Of a stretch of DNA of 64,000 nt, positions 49,774 to 58,741 are shown piece by piece. Numbering within the stretch: the stretch's first letter is position 1; each line of letters starts with the position of its first letter. Source of the DNA: Streptomyces sclerotialus. Lineage in GTDB: Bacteria > Actinomycetota > Actinomycetes > Streptomycetales > Streptomycetaceae. The notes under the pieces were generated by a model. The model ran no database searches. It had not been told where the DNA came from and worked only from the letters and a program-made list of their open reading frames with translations. A program made the translations under genes and the position numbers. The stretch lies in assembly GCA_000719105.1 (NCBI GenBank), contig JODX01000017.1, positions 92,541 through 156,540 of the forward strand, written 5' to 3'.

Positions 49774-52158
49774 TCACGCGGTTCCCGTGAGGTGCTCGGG
49801 CCGTACCGGTGTCCTGTTCAGCTCCAGCCCCGTCGCGTTCCGGATCGCCGCGAGGACGGCCGGGGTCGACGACAGGGTGGGGGCCTCGCCGATGCCGCGC
49901 AGCCCGTACGGGGCGTGCTCGTCGGCGAGTTCGAGCACGTCGACCGGGATGGTCGGCGTGTCGAGGATGGTGGGGATGAGGTAGTCGGTGAAGGAGGGGT
50001 TCTTCACCTTCGCCGTCTTCGGGTCGACGACGATCTCCTCCATGACGGCGACGCCCAGTCCCTGGGTGGTGCCGCCCTGGATCTGGCCGACGACGGAGAG
50101 GGGGTTGAGCGCCTTGCCGACGTCCTGGGCGCAGGCCAGCTCGATGACCTTCACCAGACCGAGCTCGGTGTCGACCTCGACGACCGCCCGGTGCGCGGCG
50201 AAGGAGTACTGGACGTGGCCGTTGCCCTGGCCGGTGCGCAGGTCGAACGGCTCGGTGGGGCGGTGCCGCCACTCCCGCTCCAGCTCCACGGCCTCGTCGC
50301 CGAGTACGTCGACCAGGTCGGCCAGCACCTCGCCGGCGTCGGTGACGACCTTGCCGCCCTCCAGGAGCAGTTCGGCCGTCGCCCAGGCCGGGTGGTAGGT
50401 GCCGAACTTGCGGCGCCCCCTCTCCAGCACCTGCTCGCGCACCAGCTCGCAGGCGTTCTTCACGGCGCCGCCGGTGACGTACGTCTGACGGGAGGCGGAG
50501 GTCGAGCCGGCGCTGCCCACCCGGGTGTCCGCCGGGTGGATGGTCACCTGGGTGACGCCCAGCTCGGTGCGGGCGATCTGGGCGTGGACGGTGACGCCGC
50601 CCTGGCCGACCTCCGCCATGGCGGTGTGGACGGTCACCACCGGCTCGCCCGCGACGGCCTCCAGGCGGACGCGCGCGGTGGAGTAGTCGTCGAAGCCCTC
50701 GGAGAAGCCGACGTTCTTGATGCCGACCGCGTAGCCGACCCCGCGGACGACGCCCTCGCCGTGCGTGGTGTTGGACAGGCCGCCCGGAAGCTGCCGTACG
50801 TCCGCGCCCTCGCTGCTCTCCCACTGGCGCTCGGGCGGCAGGGGCATCGCCTTGACGCGGCGCAGCAGTTCGGCGACGGGGGCCGGGGAGTCGACGACCT
50901 GGCCGGTGGGCAGGAGCGAGCCCTGCGCCATGGCGTTGCGCTGCCGGAACTCCACGCGGTCCATGCCGACCGCGTCCGCCAGCTTGTCCATCTGCGCCTC
51001 GTAGGCGAAGCACGCCTGGACCGCGCCGAAGCCGCGCATGGCGCCGCAGGGCGGGTTGTTGGTGTAGAGGGCGATGGCCTCGATGTCGACGTCGTCGACG
51101 ACGTACGGGCCGATGCCGAGCGAGGAGGCGTTGCCGACGACGGCCGGGGATGCGGAGGCGTACGCGCCACCGTCCAGCACGATGCGGCACTTCACGTGGG
51201 TGAGCTTGCCGTCGCGCGTCGCCCCGTGCTCGTAGTGCAGCTTCGCCGGGTGGCGGTGGACGTGACCGAAGAAGGACTCGAACCGGTTGTAGACGATCTT
51301 GACGGGCTTGCCGGTACGCAGGGCCAGCAGGCAGGCGTGGATCTGCATCGACAGGTCCTCGCGGCCGCCGAACGCGCCGCCGACGCCGGCCAGCGTCATC
51401 CGCACCTTGTCCTCGGGCAGGCCGAGGACGGGCGCGATCTGGCGCAGGTCGGAGTGGAGCCACTGGGTGGCGATGTAGAGGTCCACGCCGCCGTCCTGGG
51501 CCGGGACCGCGAGGCCCGACTCCGGGCCGAGGAAGGCCTGGTCCTGCATGCCGAAGACGTACTCGCCCTCGACGATGAAGTCGGCCCTCTCGCGCGCCTC
51601 CGTCACGTCGCCGCGCACGATGGGCTGGCGGTGGACGATGTTCGGGTGCGGGACGTGGCCCACGTGATGATCCGTGCGGTTCTCGTGGATCAGGATCGCG
51701 TCGGGGGCGGTCGCGGACGCCTCGTCGGTGATGACCGGGAGTTCGCGGTACTCCACCTTGATCTTGGCGGCGGCGCGGCGGGCGGTCTCCGGGTGGTCGG
51801 CGGCGACGATGGCGACCGGTTCGCCGTGGTGGCGGACCTTGCCGTGGGCGAGGACCGGGGTGTCCTGGATCTCCAGGCCGTAGTTCTTCACGTCGGTGGG
51901 GAGGTCGTCGTATGTCATGACGGCATAGACGCCGGGGGTGGCGAGGGCCTCAGCCGTGTCGATCGACACGATGTTGGCGTGAGCCACGGTGGAGCGCAAT
52001 ATATGGCCCCACAACATGTCCTCGTGCCACATGTCGGACGAGTACGCGAACTCGCCGGTGACCTTCAGGGTGCCGTCCGGGCGCAGCGTGGACTCGCCGA
52101 TGCCGCCCTTCGTGCGGACTCCCTGGGTGATGTTGGTGGGCAGACCGGTCGTACCCAT
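49774..52158 (-). CDS. pucD: Xanthine dehydrogenase molybdenum-binding subunit
   Basis: A 794-aa large subunit of the xanthine oxidase family. The N-terminal a/b hammerhead domain (GESTLRPDGTLKVTGEFAYS) is followed by the Mo-pterin domains. Motifs are GVGGAFGGREDLSMQIHACL, the arginine loop NPPCGAMRGFGAVQACFAYE, TAMAEVGQGGVTVHAQIART, and GLRGIGEAPTLSSTPAVLAA with the Gly-Glu-Ala near the C-terminus that holds the catalytic Glu in this family. It hydroxylates hypoxanthine/xanthine at the Mo centre. The ATG at 52158 has GAGGGGG 8 nt upstream. A GTG two codons earlier overlaps the stop of the FeS gene. Confidence 0.92.
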   Translation of the reverse strand: MGTTGLPTNITQGVRTKGGIGESTLRPDGTLKVTGEFAYSSDMWHEDMLWGHILRSTVAHANIVSIDTAEALATPGVYAVMTYDDLPTDVKNYGLEIQDTPVLAHGKVRHHGEPVAIVAADHPETARRAAAKIKVEYRELPVITDEASATAPDAILIHENRTDHHVGHVPHPNIVHRQPIVRGDVTEARERADFIVEGEYVFGMQDQAFLGPESGLAVPAQDGGVDLYIATQWLHSDLRQIAPVLGLPEDKVRMTLAGVGGAFGGREDLSMQIHACLLALRTGKPVKIVYNRFESFFGHVHRHPAKLHYEHGATRDGKLTHVKCRIVLDGGAYASASPAVVGNASSLGIGPYVVDDVDIEAIALYTNNPPCGAMRGFGAVQACFAYEAQMDKLADAVGMDRVEFRQRNAMAQGSLLPTGQVVDSPAPVAELLRRVKAMPLPPERQWESSEGADVRQLPGGLSNTTHGEGVVRGVGYAVGIKNVGFSEGFDDYSTARVRLEAVAGEPVVTVHTAMAEVGQGGVTVHAQIARTELGVTQVTIHPADTRVGSAGSTSASRQTYVTGGAVKNACELVREQVLERGRRKFGTYHPAWATAELLLEGGKVVTDAGEVLADLVDVLGDEAVELEREWRHRPTEPFDLRTGQGNGHVQYSFAAHRAVVEVDTELGLVKVIELACAQDVGKALNPLSVVGQIQGGTTQGLGVAVMEEIVVDPKTAKVKNPSFTDYLIPTILDTPTIPVDVLELADEHAPYGLRGIGEAPTLSSTPAVLAAIRNATGLELNRTPVRPEHLTGTA

Positions 52159-52160
52159 GT

Positions 52161-52772
52161 TCACGCCCCCTCGGACTGCCGGGCGGCCGCCAGGCGGACC
52201 GCGTCCATGATTTTTTCGTAGCCGGTGCAGCGGCAGAGGTTGCCGGACAGGGCCTCGCGGATGTCCGCGTCGGTCGGGTCGGGGTTGCGCTCCAGCATCT
52301 CGTCGGCGGCGACGAGCAGGCCGGGCGTGCAGAAGCCGCACTGGACGGCGCCCGCGTCGATGAACGCCTGCTGGATCGGGGCCAGTTCGGTGCCCTCGCC
52401 GGTCTGCGAGTCGGTGCCCCGGGTGCCCTGGGCCGACCACCGCCGGGCCTCGTCGAGCGACGTGCCGCCCGAGTCCGTACCGCAGGCACCTGCCTCACAG
52501 GCACCCGTCCCGCAGGACCGCCGCGCGGCGTACTCCGCCAGCCCCTCGACGGTGACGACCTCGCGGCCCTCGACCTGCCCCGCGGCCACCAGACACGAGC
52601 ACACCGGCACGCCGTCGAGCCGTACCGTGCAGGACCCGCACTCCCCTTGCTCACAGGCGTTCTTGGAGCCCGGCAGGCCGAGCCGCTCGCGCAGGACGTA
52701 CAGCAGGGACTCGCCCTCCCACACGTCGTCCGCTTCCTGCGGGCGGCCGTTGACGGTGAAGTTGACGCGCAT
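52161..52772 (-). CDS. pucE: Xanthine dehydrogenase [2Fe-2S] subunit with an unusual Cys-rich insert
   Basis: A 203-aa subunit with two [2Fe-2S] clusters. The plant-ferredoxin-type site is CEQGECGSCTVRLDGVPVCSC, and the second is VQCGFCTPG with NLCRCTGYEKI. Family members are about 155-170 aa. The extra length is an insert of roughly 45 residues between the two domains (near 85-130), containing SCGTGACEAGACGTDSGG and a Gln/Thr/Gly-rich stretch. These cysteines are not part of the known clusters. Its stop and the Mo-subunit start lie within a few bases of each other. Confidence 0.9.
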   Translation of the reverse strand: MRVNFTVNGRPQEADDVWEGESLLYVLRERLGLPGSKNACEQGECGSCTVRLDGVPVCSCLVAAGQVEGREVVTVEGLAEYAARRSCGTGACEAGACGTDSGGTSLDEARRWSAQGTRGTDSQTGEGTELAPIQQAFIDAGAVQCGFCTPGLLVAADEMLERNPDPTDADIREALSGNLCRCTGYEKIMDAVRLAAARQSEGA

Positions 52773-53662
52773 CAGGCAGCTCCCTCGATGGTGCGGCGGG
52801 TGCCGCGGTACGACTCCCAGGTCCAGGTCAGCGTGCGGCGGGCCATGACGCCGACCGCGTGGCGGCGGTAGCTCGCGGTGCCGCGGACGTCGTCGATCGG
52901 GTTGCAGGCGGCGGAGCACAGCTCGGCGAACTGCTTGGCAACGGACGGGGTGATCACCTTGCCGTTGTCCCAGAAGCCGCCCTCCTCCAGCGCGGCGTTG
53001 AGGAAGTCCTCGGCGGCCGCGGCCCGGACGGGTGTGGGCGCGGCCGAGCCGATGCCCGTACGGACCGTGCGGGTCTCCGGGTGCAGCGCGAGACCGAAGG
53101 CGCACACGGCGATGACCATGGCATTGCGGGTGCCGACCTTCGCGTACTGCTGGGGGCCGTCCGCCTTCTTGATGTGCACGGCGCGGATCAGCTCGTCGGG
53201 TGCGAGGGCGTTGCGCTTGACGCCGGTGTAGAAGTCGTCGATCGGGATGCGGCGGGAGCCACGCACCGACTCGGCCTCGACCTCGGCGCCGGCCGCCAGC
53301 AGCGCCGGATGGGCGTCGCCGGCCGGGGAGGCGGTGCCGAGGTTGCCGCCGACGCCGCCGCGGTTGCGGATCTGCGGGGAGGCGACCGTGTGCGAGGCGA
53401 GGGCGAGGCCCGGCAGCTCGGCACGCAGGTGCTCCATGATCCGGCTGTACGGCACCGAGGCGCCGAGCCGCACGCTGTCCTCGCCGACCTCCCATGCGTA
53501 CAGATCCGCGATGCGGTTGAGGTCGAGGAGGTACTCGGGCCGGCGGTGGTCGAAGTTGATCTCGACCATCACGTCGGTGCCGCCCGCGATCGGTACGGCG
53601 GTGGGGTGCTCGGCCTTCGCGGCGAGCGCCTCCTCCCAGCTGGCGGGGCGAAGGAAGTCCAT
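52772..53662 (-). CDS. pucC: Xanthine dehydrogenase FAD-binding subunit
   Basis: A 296-aa CO-dehydrogenase flavoprotein-type subunit. The start MDFLRPASWEEALA is typical. The FAD motifs are AVPIAGGTDVMVEINF and ASPQIRNRGGVGGNLGTASPAGD, and the middle domain has VRGSRRIPIDDFYTG. It passes electrons from the FeS subunit to NAD. The ATG at 53662 is preferred over the in-frame start 13 codons upstream because the family begins here. It is the first gene of the operon, divergent from pucR. Confidence 0.91.
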   Translation of the reverse strand: MDFLRPASWEEALAAKAEHPTAVPIAGGTDVMVEINFDHRRPEYLLDLNRIADLYAWEVGEDSVRLGASVPYSRIMEHLRAELPGLALASHTVASPQIRNRGGVGGNLGTASPAGDAHPALLAAGAEVEAESVRGSRRIPIDDFYTGVKRNALAPDELIRAVHIKKADGPQQYAKVGTRNAMVIAVCAFGLALHPETRTVRTGIGSAAPTPVRAAAAEDFLNAALEEGGFWDNGKVITPSVAKQFAELCSAACNPIDDVRGTASYRRHAVGVMARRTLTWTWESYRGTRRTIEGAA

Positions 53663-53777
53663 GGACCGGCTCTCTTCATCGTCTCGGGAGTCGTCACGCA
53701 TACAGGGGATTCGAGCCAGACCGTGGGCGGCCGACCCGGCTCGTTCCGGTGCTGCTGACGTGGAGTGGGGCCCAGTA

Positions 53778-53802
53778 CACAGCGGTCTCCGTCACAGCGG
53801 TC
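53778..53802. promoter_or_regulatory. Direct repeat, candidate PucR binding site
   Basis: Two copies of CACAGCGGTC start 15 bp apart, about 116-140 bp upstream of the xanthine dehydrogenase operon. The spacing is not a full helical turn, so cooperative binding on one face is uncertain. Confidence 0.35.
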
Positions 53803-53880
53803 AGTCACTGAAAACATGAAGGAGTTGGCTGGCCGGAGGGGCCGTCTTGTAGATTCGTATGAAGGGGGGCCATCAGAAAC

Positions 53881-53908
53881 CTCGCTGTTTCCCCCGGGAA
53901 ACAGCGAG
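53881..53908. promoter_or_regulatory. 28-bp near-continuous palindrome in the pucR leader
   Basis: CTCGCTGTTTCCC and GGGAAACAGCGAG (13-bp perfect arms) are separated by only two bases. It lies downstream of the putative pucR promoter, 232 bp before the start codon. It could be an operator or an RNA hairpin attenuating pucR. Confidence 0.55.
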
Positions 53909-54139
53909 CACGGCCGCCAGAGCTCGGGACACCGTTCCGGAGGCCGGACGACACCGTTTTCCGGTCACCCGGGCGCTCTTACGTGGAGCGCGAGGGACCT
54001 GCCCACCGGGCCCCTCGTTCCGACCGAACCAGACCGACCCCGACCCAACCAGACCGAATGCAGTCATCCGAAGACGTGGACGCGAGACGCGAGACGCTCC
54101 GGACGACGAGGACAAGACGAGAAACGGCGGCGAAGAGAC

Positions 54140-55870
54140 ATGCGGCTGCGCGCACTGCTGGACACCGACGCGCTGGGCCTGCGGCTGCTCGGCGGCGAGG
54201 ACGAGCTCGACCGCACCGTGCGCGGCGTGATGACCACGGACCTGAAGGACCCCAGCCGCTACCTCTCGGGCGGCGAGCTGGTGCTCACCGGGCTCGCCTG
54301 GCACCGGGACGCCACGGACTCCGAGCCCTTCGTACGGATCCTGGCGCAGGCCGGGGTGGCCGCCCTGGCCTCCGGTACGGCCGAGCTGGGCTACGTGCCG
54401 GAGGACCTGGTCCTGGCCTGCACGCAGCACCGGCTGCCGCTGTTCGCCGTGGACGAGTCGGTGGCCTTCGCGACGATCACCGAGCACGTCGTACGGCAGG
54501 TCTCGGGCGAGCGCGCCGGGGACCTGGCGGCCGTGGTGGACCGGCACCGCCGCATGATGACCTCCGGCCCGGCGGGCGGCGGCCCGGACGTGGTGCTGGA
54601 CCTGCTGGGCAACGACCTCGACCTGCGCGCGTGGGTGCTCTCCCCCACCGGCCGGCCCGTCGCGAGCCCGAAGGCGGGCGGCGCCGTGCTGCCCGCCGAC
54701 GTGGCTACGAAGCTGGCCGCCGAGCATCTGGCGGCCGCCCGTACGGGCCGGCGCGGCCCGCACCGGGTGACGGCCGGCGGCGCGACGTACTCGCTCTTCC
54801 CGGTCCGCGGCACGGGACACCGCCCGGCGGCGGCCGGGACGGGCCGGTCCGGGGCCGCCGTACGTGACGTACGGGAGACCGTGCTCTCCGACTGGCTGCT
54901 CGCGGTCGAGGCCGACGCCGGGGACTGGGCCGACGAGCGGCTCGACCTGCTGCACGGGGTCACCCAGCTGATCGCGGTGGAGCGGGACCGCCGGGAGGCG
55001 GCGCGCACCGTGCGGCGGCGGCTCGCGCAGGAGGTGCTGGAGCTGGTGCAGACGGGCGCCGCCCCCGCCGAGATCGCGGCCCGGCTGCGGGTGGCCGCCC
55101 CGGTGCTGCTGCCGGGGCTGGGCGCGGCCCCGCACTGGCAGGTGGTCGTGGCCCGGGTGGAGTGGGACGACACACGGCAGGGGGCCGCGGGGCCCTCGGC
55201 CGGCGAGGCCGACGGCGGGCCGGTCGCGCAGGCTCTGCTGGAGGAGATCCTCGTCGACCCCCGGTCGTCCGGCACCGAGCAGTCGGACCGGATCGCCGTC
55301 GCGCACGCCGGCGGCGAGGCGATCGCACTGGTGCCCCTCCCGGCGGTCACCGCCGAGCACGACGGCACGGAGACCGGCATCCTGGCCGACGCCCTGCTGG
55401 AGGCCGTGCGCACCCCGCTCACCGCGGGTCTGGACGACGACGGGCGGCTCACGATCGGCGTCAGCGCGGCCGTGCATTCGCCCGAGGGACTGCGCGGCGC
55501 GCTGGAGGAGGCCCGGCACGCCCGCCGGGTGGCGGCGGCGCGCCCCGGGCGGGTCTGCGCGGCCGGCCACCAGGAGCTGGCCTCGCACGTGCTGCTGCTG
55601 CCGTTCGTCCCGGACGACGTGCGCCGCGCCTTCACCGCACGGCTGCTGGACCCCCTGCGGGACTACGACCGCCGCCACCGCGCCGAGCTGATCCCGACCC
55701 TGGAGGCGTTCCTGGACTGCGACGGCTCGTGGACGCGCTGCGCGGCGCGGCTGCACCTGCACGTCAACACGCTGCGGTACCGGGTGGGCCGTATCGAGCA
55801 GTTGACGAGCCGGGACCTGTCCCGGCTGGAGGACAAGCTGGACTTCTTCCTGGCACTGCGCATGAGCTGA
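54140..55870 (+). CDS. pucR: PucR-family transcriptional regulator of purine catabolism
   Basis: A 576-aa regulator. The N-terminal PucR domain (residues 1-125; MRLRALLDTDALGLRLLGGE, SGGELVLTGLAWH, and a region ending AVDESVAFATITEHV) precedes a GGDEF-like/CdaR middle region. The C-terminal PucR_2/HTH_30 domain ends in FLDCDGSWTRCAARLHLHVN and TLRYRVGRIEQLTSRDLSRL. Homologues activate purine degradation genes in Bacillus, and the divergent xanthine dehydrogenase operon is the obvious target. The ATG at 54140 starts the conserved domain. Upstream in-frame codons are low-complexity. Confidence 0.9.
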   Translation: MRLRALLDTDALGLRLLGGEDELDRTVRGVMTTDLKDPSRYLSGGELVLTGLAWHRDATDSEPFVRILAQAGVAALASGTAELGYVPEDLVLACTQHRLPLFAVDESVAFATITEHVVRQVSGERAGDLAAVVDRHRRMMTSGPAGGGPDVVLDLLGNDLDLRAWVLSPTGRPVASPKAGGAVLPADVATKLAAEHLAAARTGRRGPHRVTAGGATYSLFPVRGTGHRPAAAGTGRSGAAVRDVRETVLSDWLLAVEADAGDWADERLDLLHGVTQLIAVERDRREAARTVRRRLAQEVLELVQTGAAPAEIAARLRVAAPVLLPGLGAAPHWQVVVARVEWDDTRQGAAGPSAGEADGGPVAQALLEEILVDPRSSGTEQSDRIAVAHAGGEAIALVPLPAVTAEHDGTETGILADALLEAVRTPLTAGLDDDGRLTIGVSAAVHSPEGLRGALEEARHARRVAAARPGRVCAAGHQELASHVLLLPFVPDDVRRAFTARLLDPLRDYDRRHRAELIPTLEAFLDCDGSWTRCAARLHLHVNTLRYRVGRIEQLTSRDLSRLEDKLDFFLALRMS

Positions 55871-56022
55871 GGTCATGGAGGTGCGGGCGGGGTGTGACCC
55901 AGCGTCGTCCGCTGACCGTCACTTTGTGAATTCCTTCACCCACCCCCTTGGCCGGGTGCCGCGATCCGTGCTGAGATGCGGCCACCACTCAACAGCTCGA
56001 TGACGTGCTAGGGGAGGGCAAC

Positions 56023-56796
56023 GTGGCGCATACCGCCATGTCTGGTACCGGAACGACCCCAGGTGACGATCCACTCCAGACCGCGGTATGGCGGCTGCGC
56101 TCGCGCGCCTGCTGGGCCGACGCGGCGGCACTGCTCCAGCCGACCTCGCCGGCGGCCGCGCTGCAGCGCGCCGAGCTCCTGGTCGAGCGCTGCCTCTACA
56201 CCGAGCAGGGCTGGGAGGAGGCCGAGGACGCGCTGCGCACGGCCGAGGCGCAGGCTCGGAGCGACGACGAGCGGGGCGCGGCGGCCTGTGAGCGCGGGCA
56301 GCTGGCGTACGCGGCGACGCTGTTCAACGTCCGGGACCGGGCGGACGAGGCGCGGGCCGCGCTCGGCCGGGCGGCGGCGCTGATCGCCCCGGGCGCCCCG
56401 GGCCGGGCGCTGCTGGACTTCCGCCGGGGACTGCTCGCCGAGAACCTGACCCGCTCCGCGCAGGCCGCCCGCGCCGCCTACCGCCGGGCCCACGCGGGCG
56501 CCACCGCCCACGGCGACCTGCTGCTGCTGTCCGCCACCTGGCGGCACCTCGCCGGGCTCGCGCTGCGCGACGGCGAGCTGGCTGAGGCCCGGCACGGTTT
56601 CACCGAGTCCCTGCGGATCCGTGAGGAACTGGGCTACCTCGTCGGTACGGCGCCCGCGCTGGCGTCCCTGGCCGACGCGGAGACCGAGCCGGAGGCGGCC
56701 CGGCTGCGCGCGGAGGCGACCCGGCTGTTGCGGCTGCTGGGCGGCGTACCGACCTGGCTGGCCCGGCATCTGGCGCCGCCACCGGCGACGGTCTGA
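56023..56796 (+). CDS. TPR-like helical repeat protein
   Basis: A 257-aa cytosolic protein made of helix pairs, rich in Ala/Arg/Glu/Leu. Segments such as AALQRAELLVERCLYTEQGW, DERGAAACERGQLAYAATLF, RADEARAALGRAAALI and GELAEARHGFTESLRIREEL have the periodicity of tetratricopeptide repeats (about 34 residues). The GTG at 56023 has GGGAGGG 4 nt upstream. No catalytic motifs are present. The role is probably in protein-protein interaction. It is monocistronic between pucR and the convergent GntR gene. Confidence 0.7.
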   Translation: MAHTAMSGTGTTPGDDPLQTAVWRLRSRACWADAAALLQPTSPAAALQRAELLVERCLYTEQGWEEAEDALRTAEAQARSDDERGAAACERGQLAYAATLFNVRDRADEARAALGRAAALIAPGAPGRALLDFRRGLLAENLTRSAQAARAAYRRAHAGATAHGDLLLLSATWRHLAGLALRDGELAEARHGFTESLRIREELGYLVGTAPALASLADAETEPEAARLRAEATRLLRLLGGVPTWLARHLAPPPATV

Positions 56797-56832
56797 GGCG
56801 GCCCGCCCCGCGGGCACCTGCGCGCCGGTCGG

Positions 56833-57705
56833 TCAGGCACTCCCGAAGTGCTGCTCCACCAGGCCGTCGACGGCCTCCAGGTCCTGGGCCGCGAGCGCGT
56901 CCAGCAGGGCGATGTGTTCCGCCGCGTCCGCCATCAGCTCGGCGCGCACGGCGGCCGAGGGAGCGGTGCCGCGCGGCAGCTGGGTACGGCGGTGCAGGTC
57001 GCAGGCGAGCCGTACGAGCTGCTCGTTGCCCGCGAGGCCGAGCAGCGCGCGGTGGAAGGCGCGGTCGGCGTCGCCGTAGGCCGCCCGGCAGCCGGAGGAG
57101 GCCGCCCGTGCCGTCTCCTCGGCGAGGGGTCTCAGTTCGGCCCAGCGCTCCGCCGGCACCGTACGGCCGAGGCGCAGGATCACGGGGACCTCGAGCAGGG
57201 CCCGGATCTCGGCGAGCTCGGCCAGTTCGCGGGCGCCCCGCCGGACCACGCGGAAACCGCGGTTGGGCACGACCTCGACGGCGCCCTCCAGGGCCAGCTG
57301 CTGCATGGCCTCGCGCACCGGGGTCGCGGACACCCCGAAGCGCTCGCCCAGCGCGGGCGCCGAGTACACCTCTCCCGGCGTGAGCTCCCCGGCCACGAGC
57401 GCGGCGCGCAGCGCGTCGAGGATCTGCCCGCGCACGGAGGCCCGCTGCACGACCGGCCGGCCGGGGTCCTCCGGGCAGGCCCGCGGCAGGGTCGGCTCGC
57501 TGTGCACGTGCTCGCCCCGGGCCGTGTCCGTGCGCGCCGGGTGCGCTCCGTCGGCGGTGTCCGCGGCGCGGCCGCGCGCCCGGTCGACATCCACCGCCCG
57601 CTGCTGCACGGGAACCCGCGCGGCCCGCGTACGGACCTCGGGAAGCCCCGTCCCGGTCCGGGTGAGGGCCTGCGGTTCACGCGAGCGTGGGCCGGCCTGC
57701 TCCAC
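56833..57705 (-). CDS. GntR (FadR-type) transcriptional regulator with long disordered N-terminus
   Basis: A 290-aa regulator. The GTG at 57705 is chosen for AGGAGG at 4-nt spacing. The first 75 residues are Arg/Thr/Ala-rich and disordered (including RTAARVPVQQ-like sequence). Then comes the winged helix at about 75-145 (SVRGQILDALRAALVAGELT, GERFGVSATPVREAMQQLAL, EGAVEVVPNRGFRVV) and an all-helical FCD-type effector domain (DADRAFHRALLGLAGNEQLV with metal-type His). It is divergent from the FhuF-like gene (start-to-start about 190 bp), which also carries an iron box, so it may be a second regulator there. Confidence 0.85.
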   Translation of the reverse strand: MEQAGPRSREPQALTRTGTGLPEVRTRAARVPVQQRAVDVDRARGRAADTADGAHPARTDTARGEHVHSEPTLPRACPEDPGRPVVQRASVRGQILDALRAALVAGELTPGEVYSAPALGERFGVSATPVREAMQQLALEGAVEVVPNRGFRVVRRGARELAELAEIRALLEVPVILRLGRTVPAERWAELRPLAEETARAASSGCRAAYGDADRAFHRALLGLAGNEQLVRLACDLHRRTQLPRGTAPSAAVRAELMADAAEHIALLDALAAQDLEAVDGLVEQHFGSA

Positions 57706-57843
57706 GGGTCCTCCTGCGGGGTTGGTGGTACATGGGCGCTCAAGGGCGATACCAGGGTTGTTACCGGTCGTAAAGCACCATAAGCGCACCGAGCGTCAGT
57801 TCAAATACGGATCAAGCACGGAGCACGTACGGATCGCCTGAGG

Positions 57844-57862
57844 TAAGGTGAGGCTACCTTTA
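57844..57862 (+). promoter_or_regulatory. Iron box (DmdR1/IdeR/DtxR-type operator)
   Basis: TAAGGTGAGGCTACCTTTA matches the 19-bp DtxR-family consensus TTAGGTTAGGCTAACCTAA at 14 positions, including the central AGGCTA. It is centred 46 bp upstream of the ferric-reductase-like start, within the expected promoter. Confidence 0.75.
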
Positions 57863-57898
57863 GATGATCGCCGGACGACCGCGGAACGGGGGCCCCGC

Positions 57899-58741
57899 AT
57901 GCCGATCGCAGCACCCGCCGTCTCCCCCTTCGCGGAGGCGTATGCCCGCCTCACCGAGGTGTATCCCGGCCTCGGAGTCACGGAGCTCTCCCCCGCCGAC
58001 GAGACCCCCCGGGGTGACGGCTGGGTGAGCGCCGCGCGGCTCGCCGAGGGCGGTCCGGACCTCGACGCGTTCCTCGCCCGGGACGACGAGCAGGTGCTGC
58101 GGGACTACGGCCGGCAGGCCCGTCCGGACGTCGTCGCGAGCTTCGGGCTGCACCGCTACGCCTGGCCGGCCTGTCTGCTGTTCACCCTTCCGTATTTTCT
58201 GGTGCGCCGGGTGCCCCGCCTCCCGGTGGAACGGGTCTCCTTCCACCGCACGCTCGGCCGCATGGCCGTCCGGACCGGCGAGTTCGCCTGCCTGCCGGAC
58301 GACCCGGCGGCCGGTCTGCCCGGCGCACGCGTCGTACCGGACGAGGAAGCGCTGCGCGCCGAGGTGCGGACGGCCGTCGCCGAGCACCTCGAACCGCTGC
58401 TCGGCAGCTTCGGCCCCCGGATGCGGCGGCGCGGACGCGCCCTGTGGGGGATGGCCACCGACGAGATCGTCGAGGGCCTGTGGTACCTCGCCCACCTCCT
58501 CGGCGAGGAGGAGCGCGCGATGCGCGAGCTGGAACTGCTCCTGCCGGGTGCGACCCAGCCGTACGCGGGCTCCGCCGCCTTCCGCGTACTGACCGGACCG
58601 AACGGCGAGTCGCTGCCCACCCGTGACCGGGCGAGCTGCTGCATGTTCTACACACTGCGCCCCGAGGACACCTGCGCCACCTGCCCGCGTACCTGCGACG
58701 CCGACCGCATCGCCAGGCTGACCGCGGCCGCCGCGAGCTGA
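57899..58741 (+). CDS. FhuF-like ferric siderophore reductase
   Basis: A 280-aa cytosolic protein with the C-terminal cysteine cluster of FhuF-type ferric-siderophore reductases: RASCCMFYTLRPEDTCATCP (Cys-Cys, then C-x-x-C at the end), the ligands of an unusual [2Fe-2S] centre. The central domain matches FhuF (FGLHRYAWPACLLFTLPYFL, and the later helix EIVEGLWYLAHLLGEEERAM). It would release iron from imported siderophores by reducing it. The iron box directly upstream fits this role. GGGGG precedes the ATG. Confidence 0.88.
   Translation: MPIAAPAVSPFAEAYARLTEVYPGLGVTELSPADETPRGDGWVSAARLAEGGPDLDAFLARDDEQVLRDYGRQARPDVVASFGLHRYAWPACLLFTLPYFLVRRVPRLPVERVSFHRTLGRMAVRTGEFACLPDDPAAGLPGARVVPDEEALRAEVRTAVAEHLEPLLGSFGPRMRRRGRALWGMATDEIVEGLWYLAHLLGEEERAMRELELLLPGATQPYAGSAAFRVLTGPNGESLPTRDRASCCMFYTLRPEDTCATCPRTCDADRIARLTAAAAS

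Larger units (their letters stand above)
53663..54139. other. Divergent control region between xdh operon and pucR
   Basis: This carries a direct repeat CACAGCGGTC (53778-53787 and 53793-53802, 15-bp period), the 28-bp palindrome at 53881-53908, and a direct repeat AACCAGACCGA (54027-54037 and 54047-54057, 20-bp period). It also holds a possible sigma-70-like promoter reading towards pucR (TTGGCT at 53825 and TAGATT at 53850, about 19-nt spacing). No gene is supported here. Confidence 0.5.

Noticed and set aside
49594..52221. 875-codon open frame on the plus strand opposite the purine operon
   Set aside because: The minus strand encodes clear permease and xanthine dehydrogenase proteins. The plus frame is a Val/Asp/Gly/His-rich shadow.
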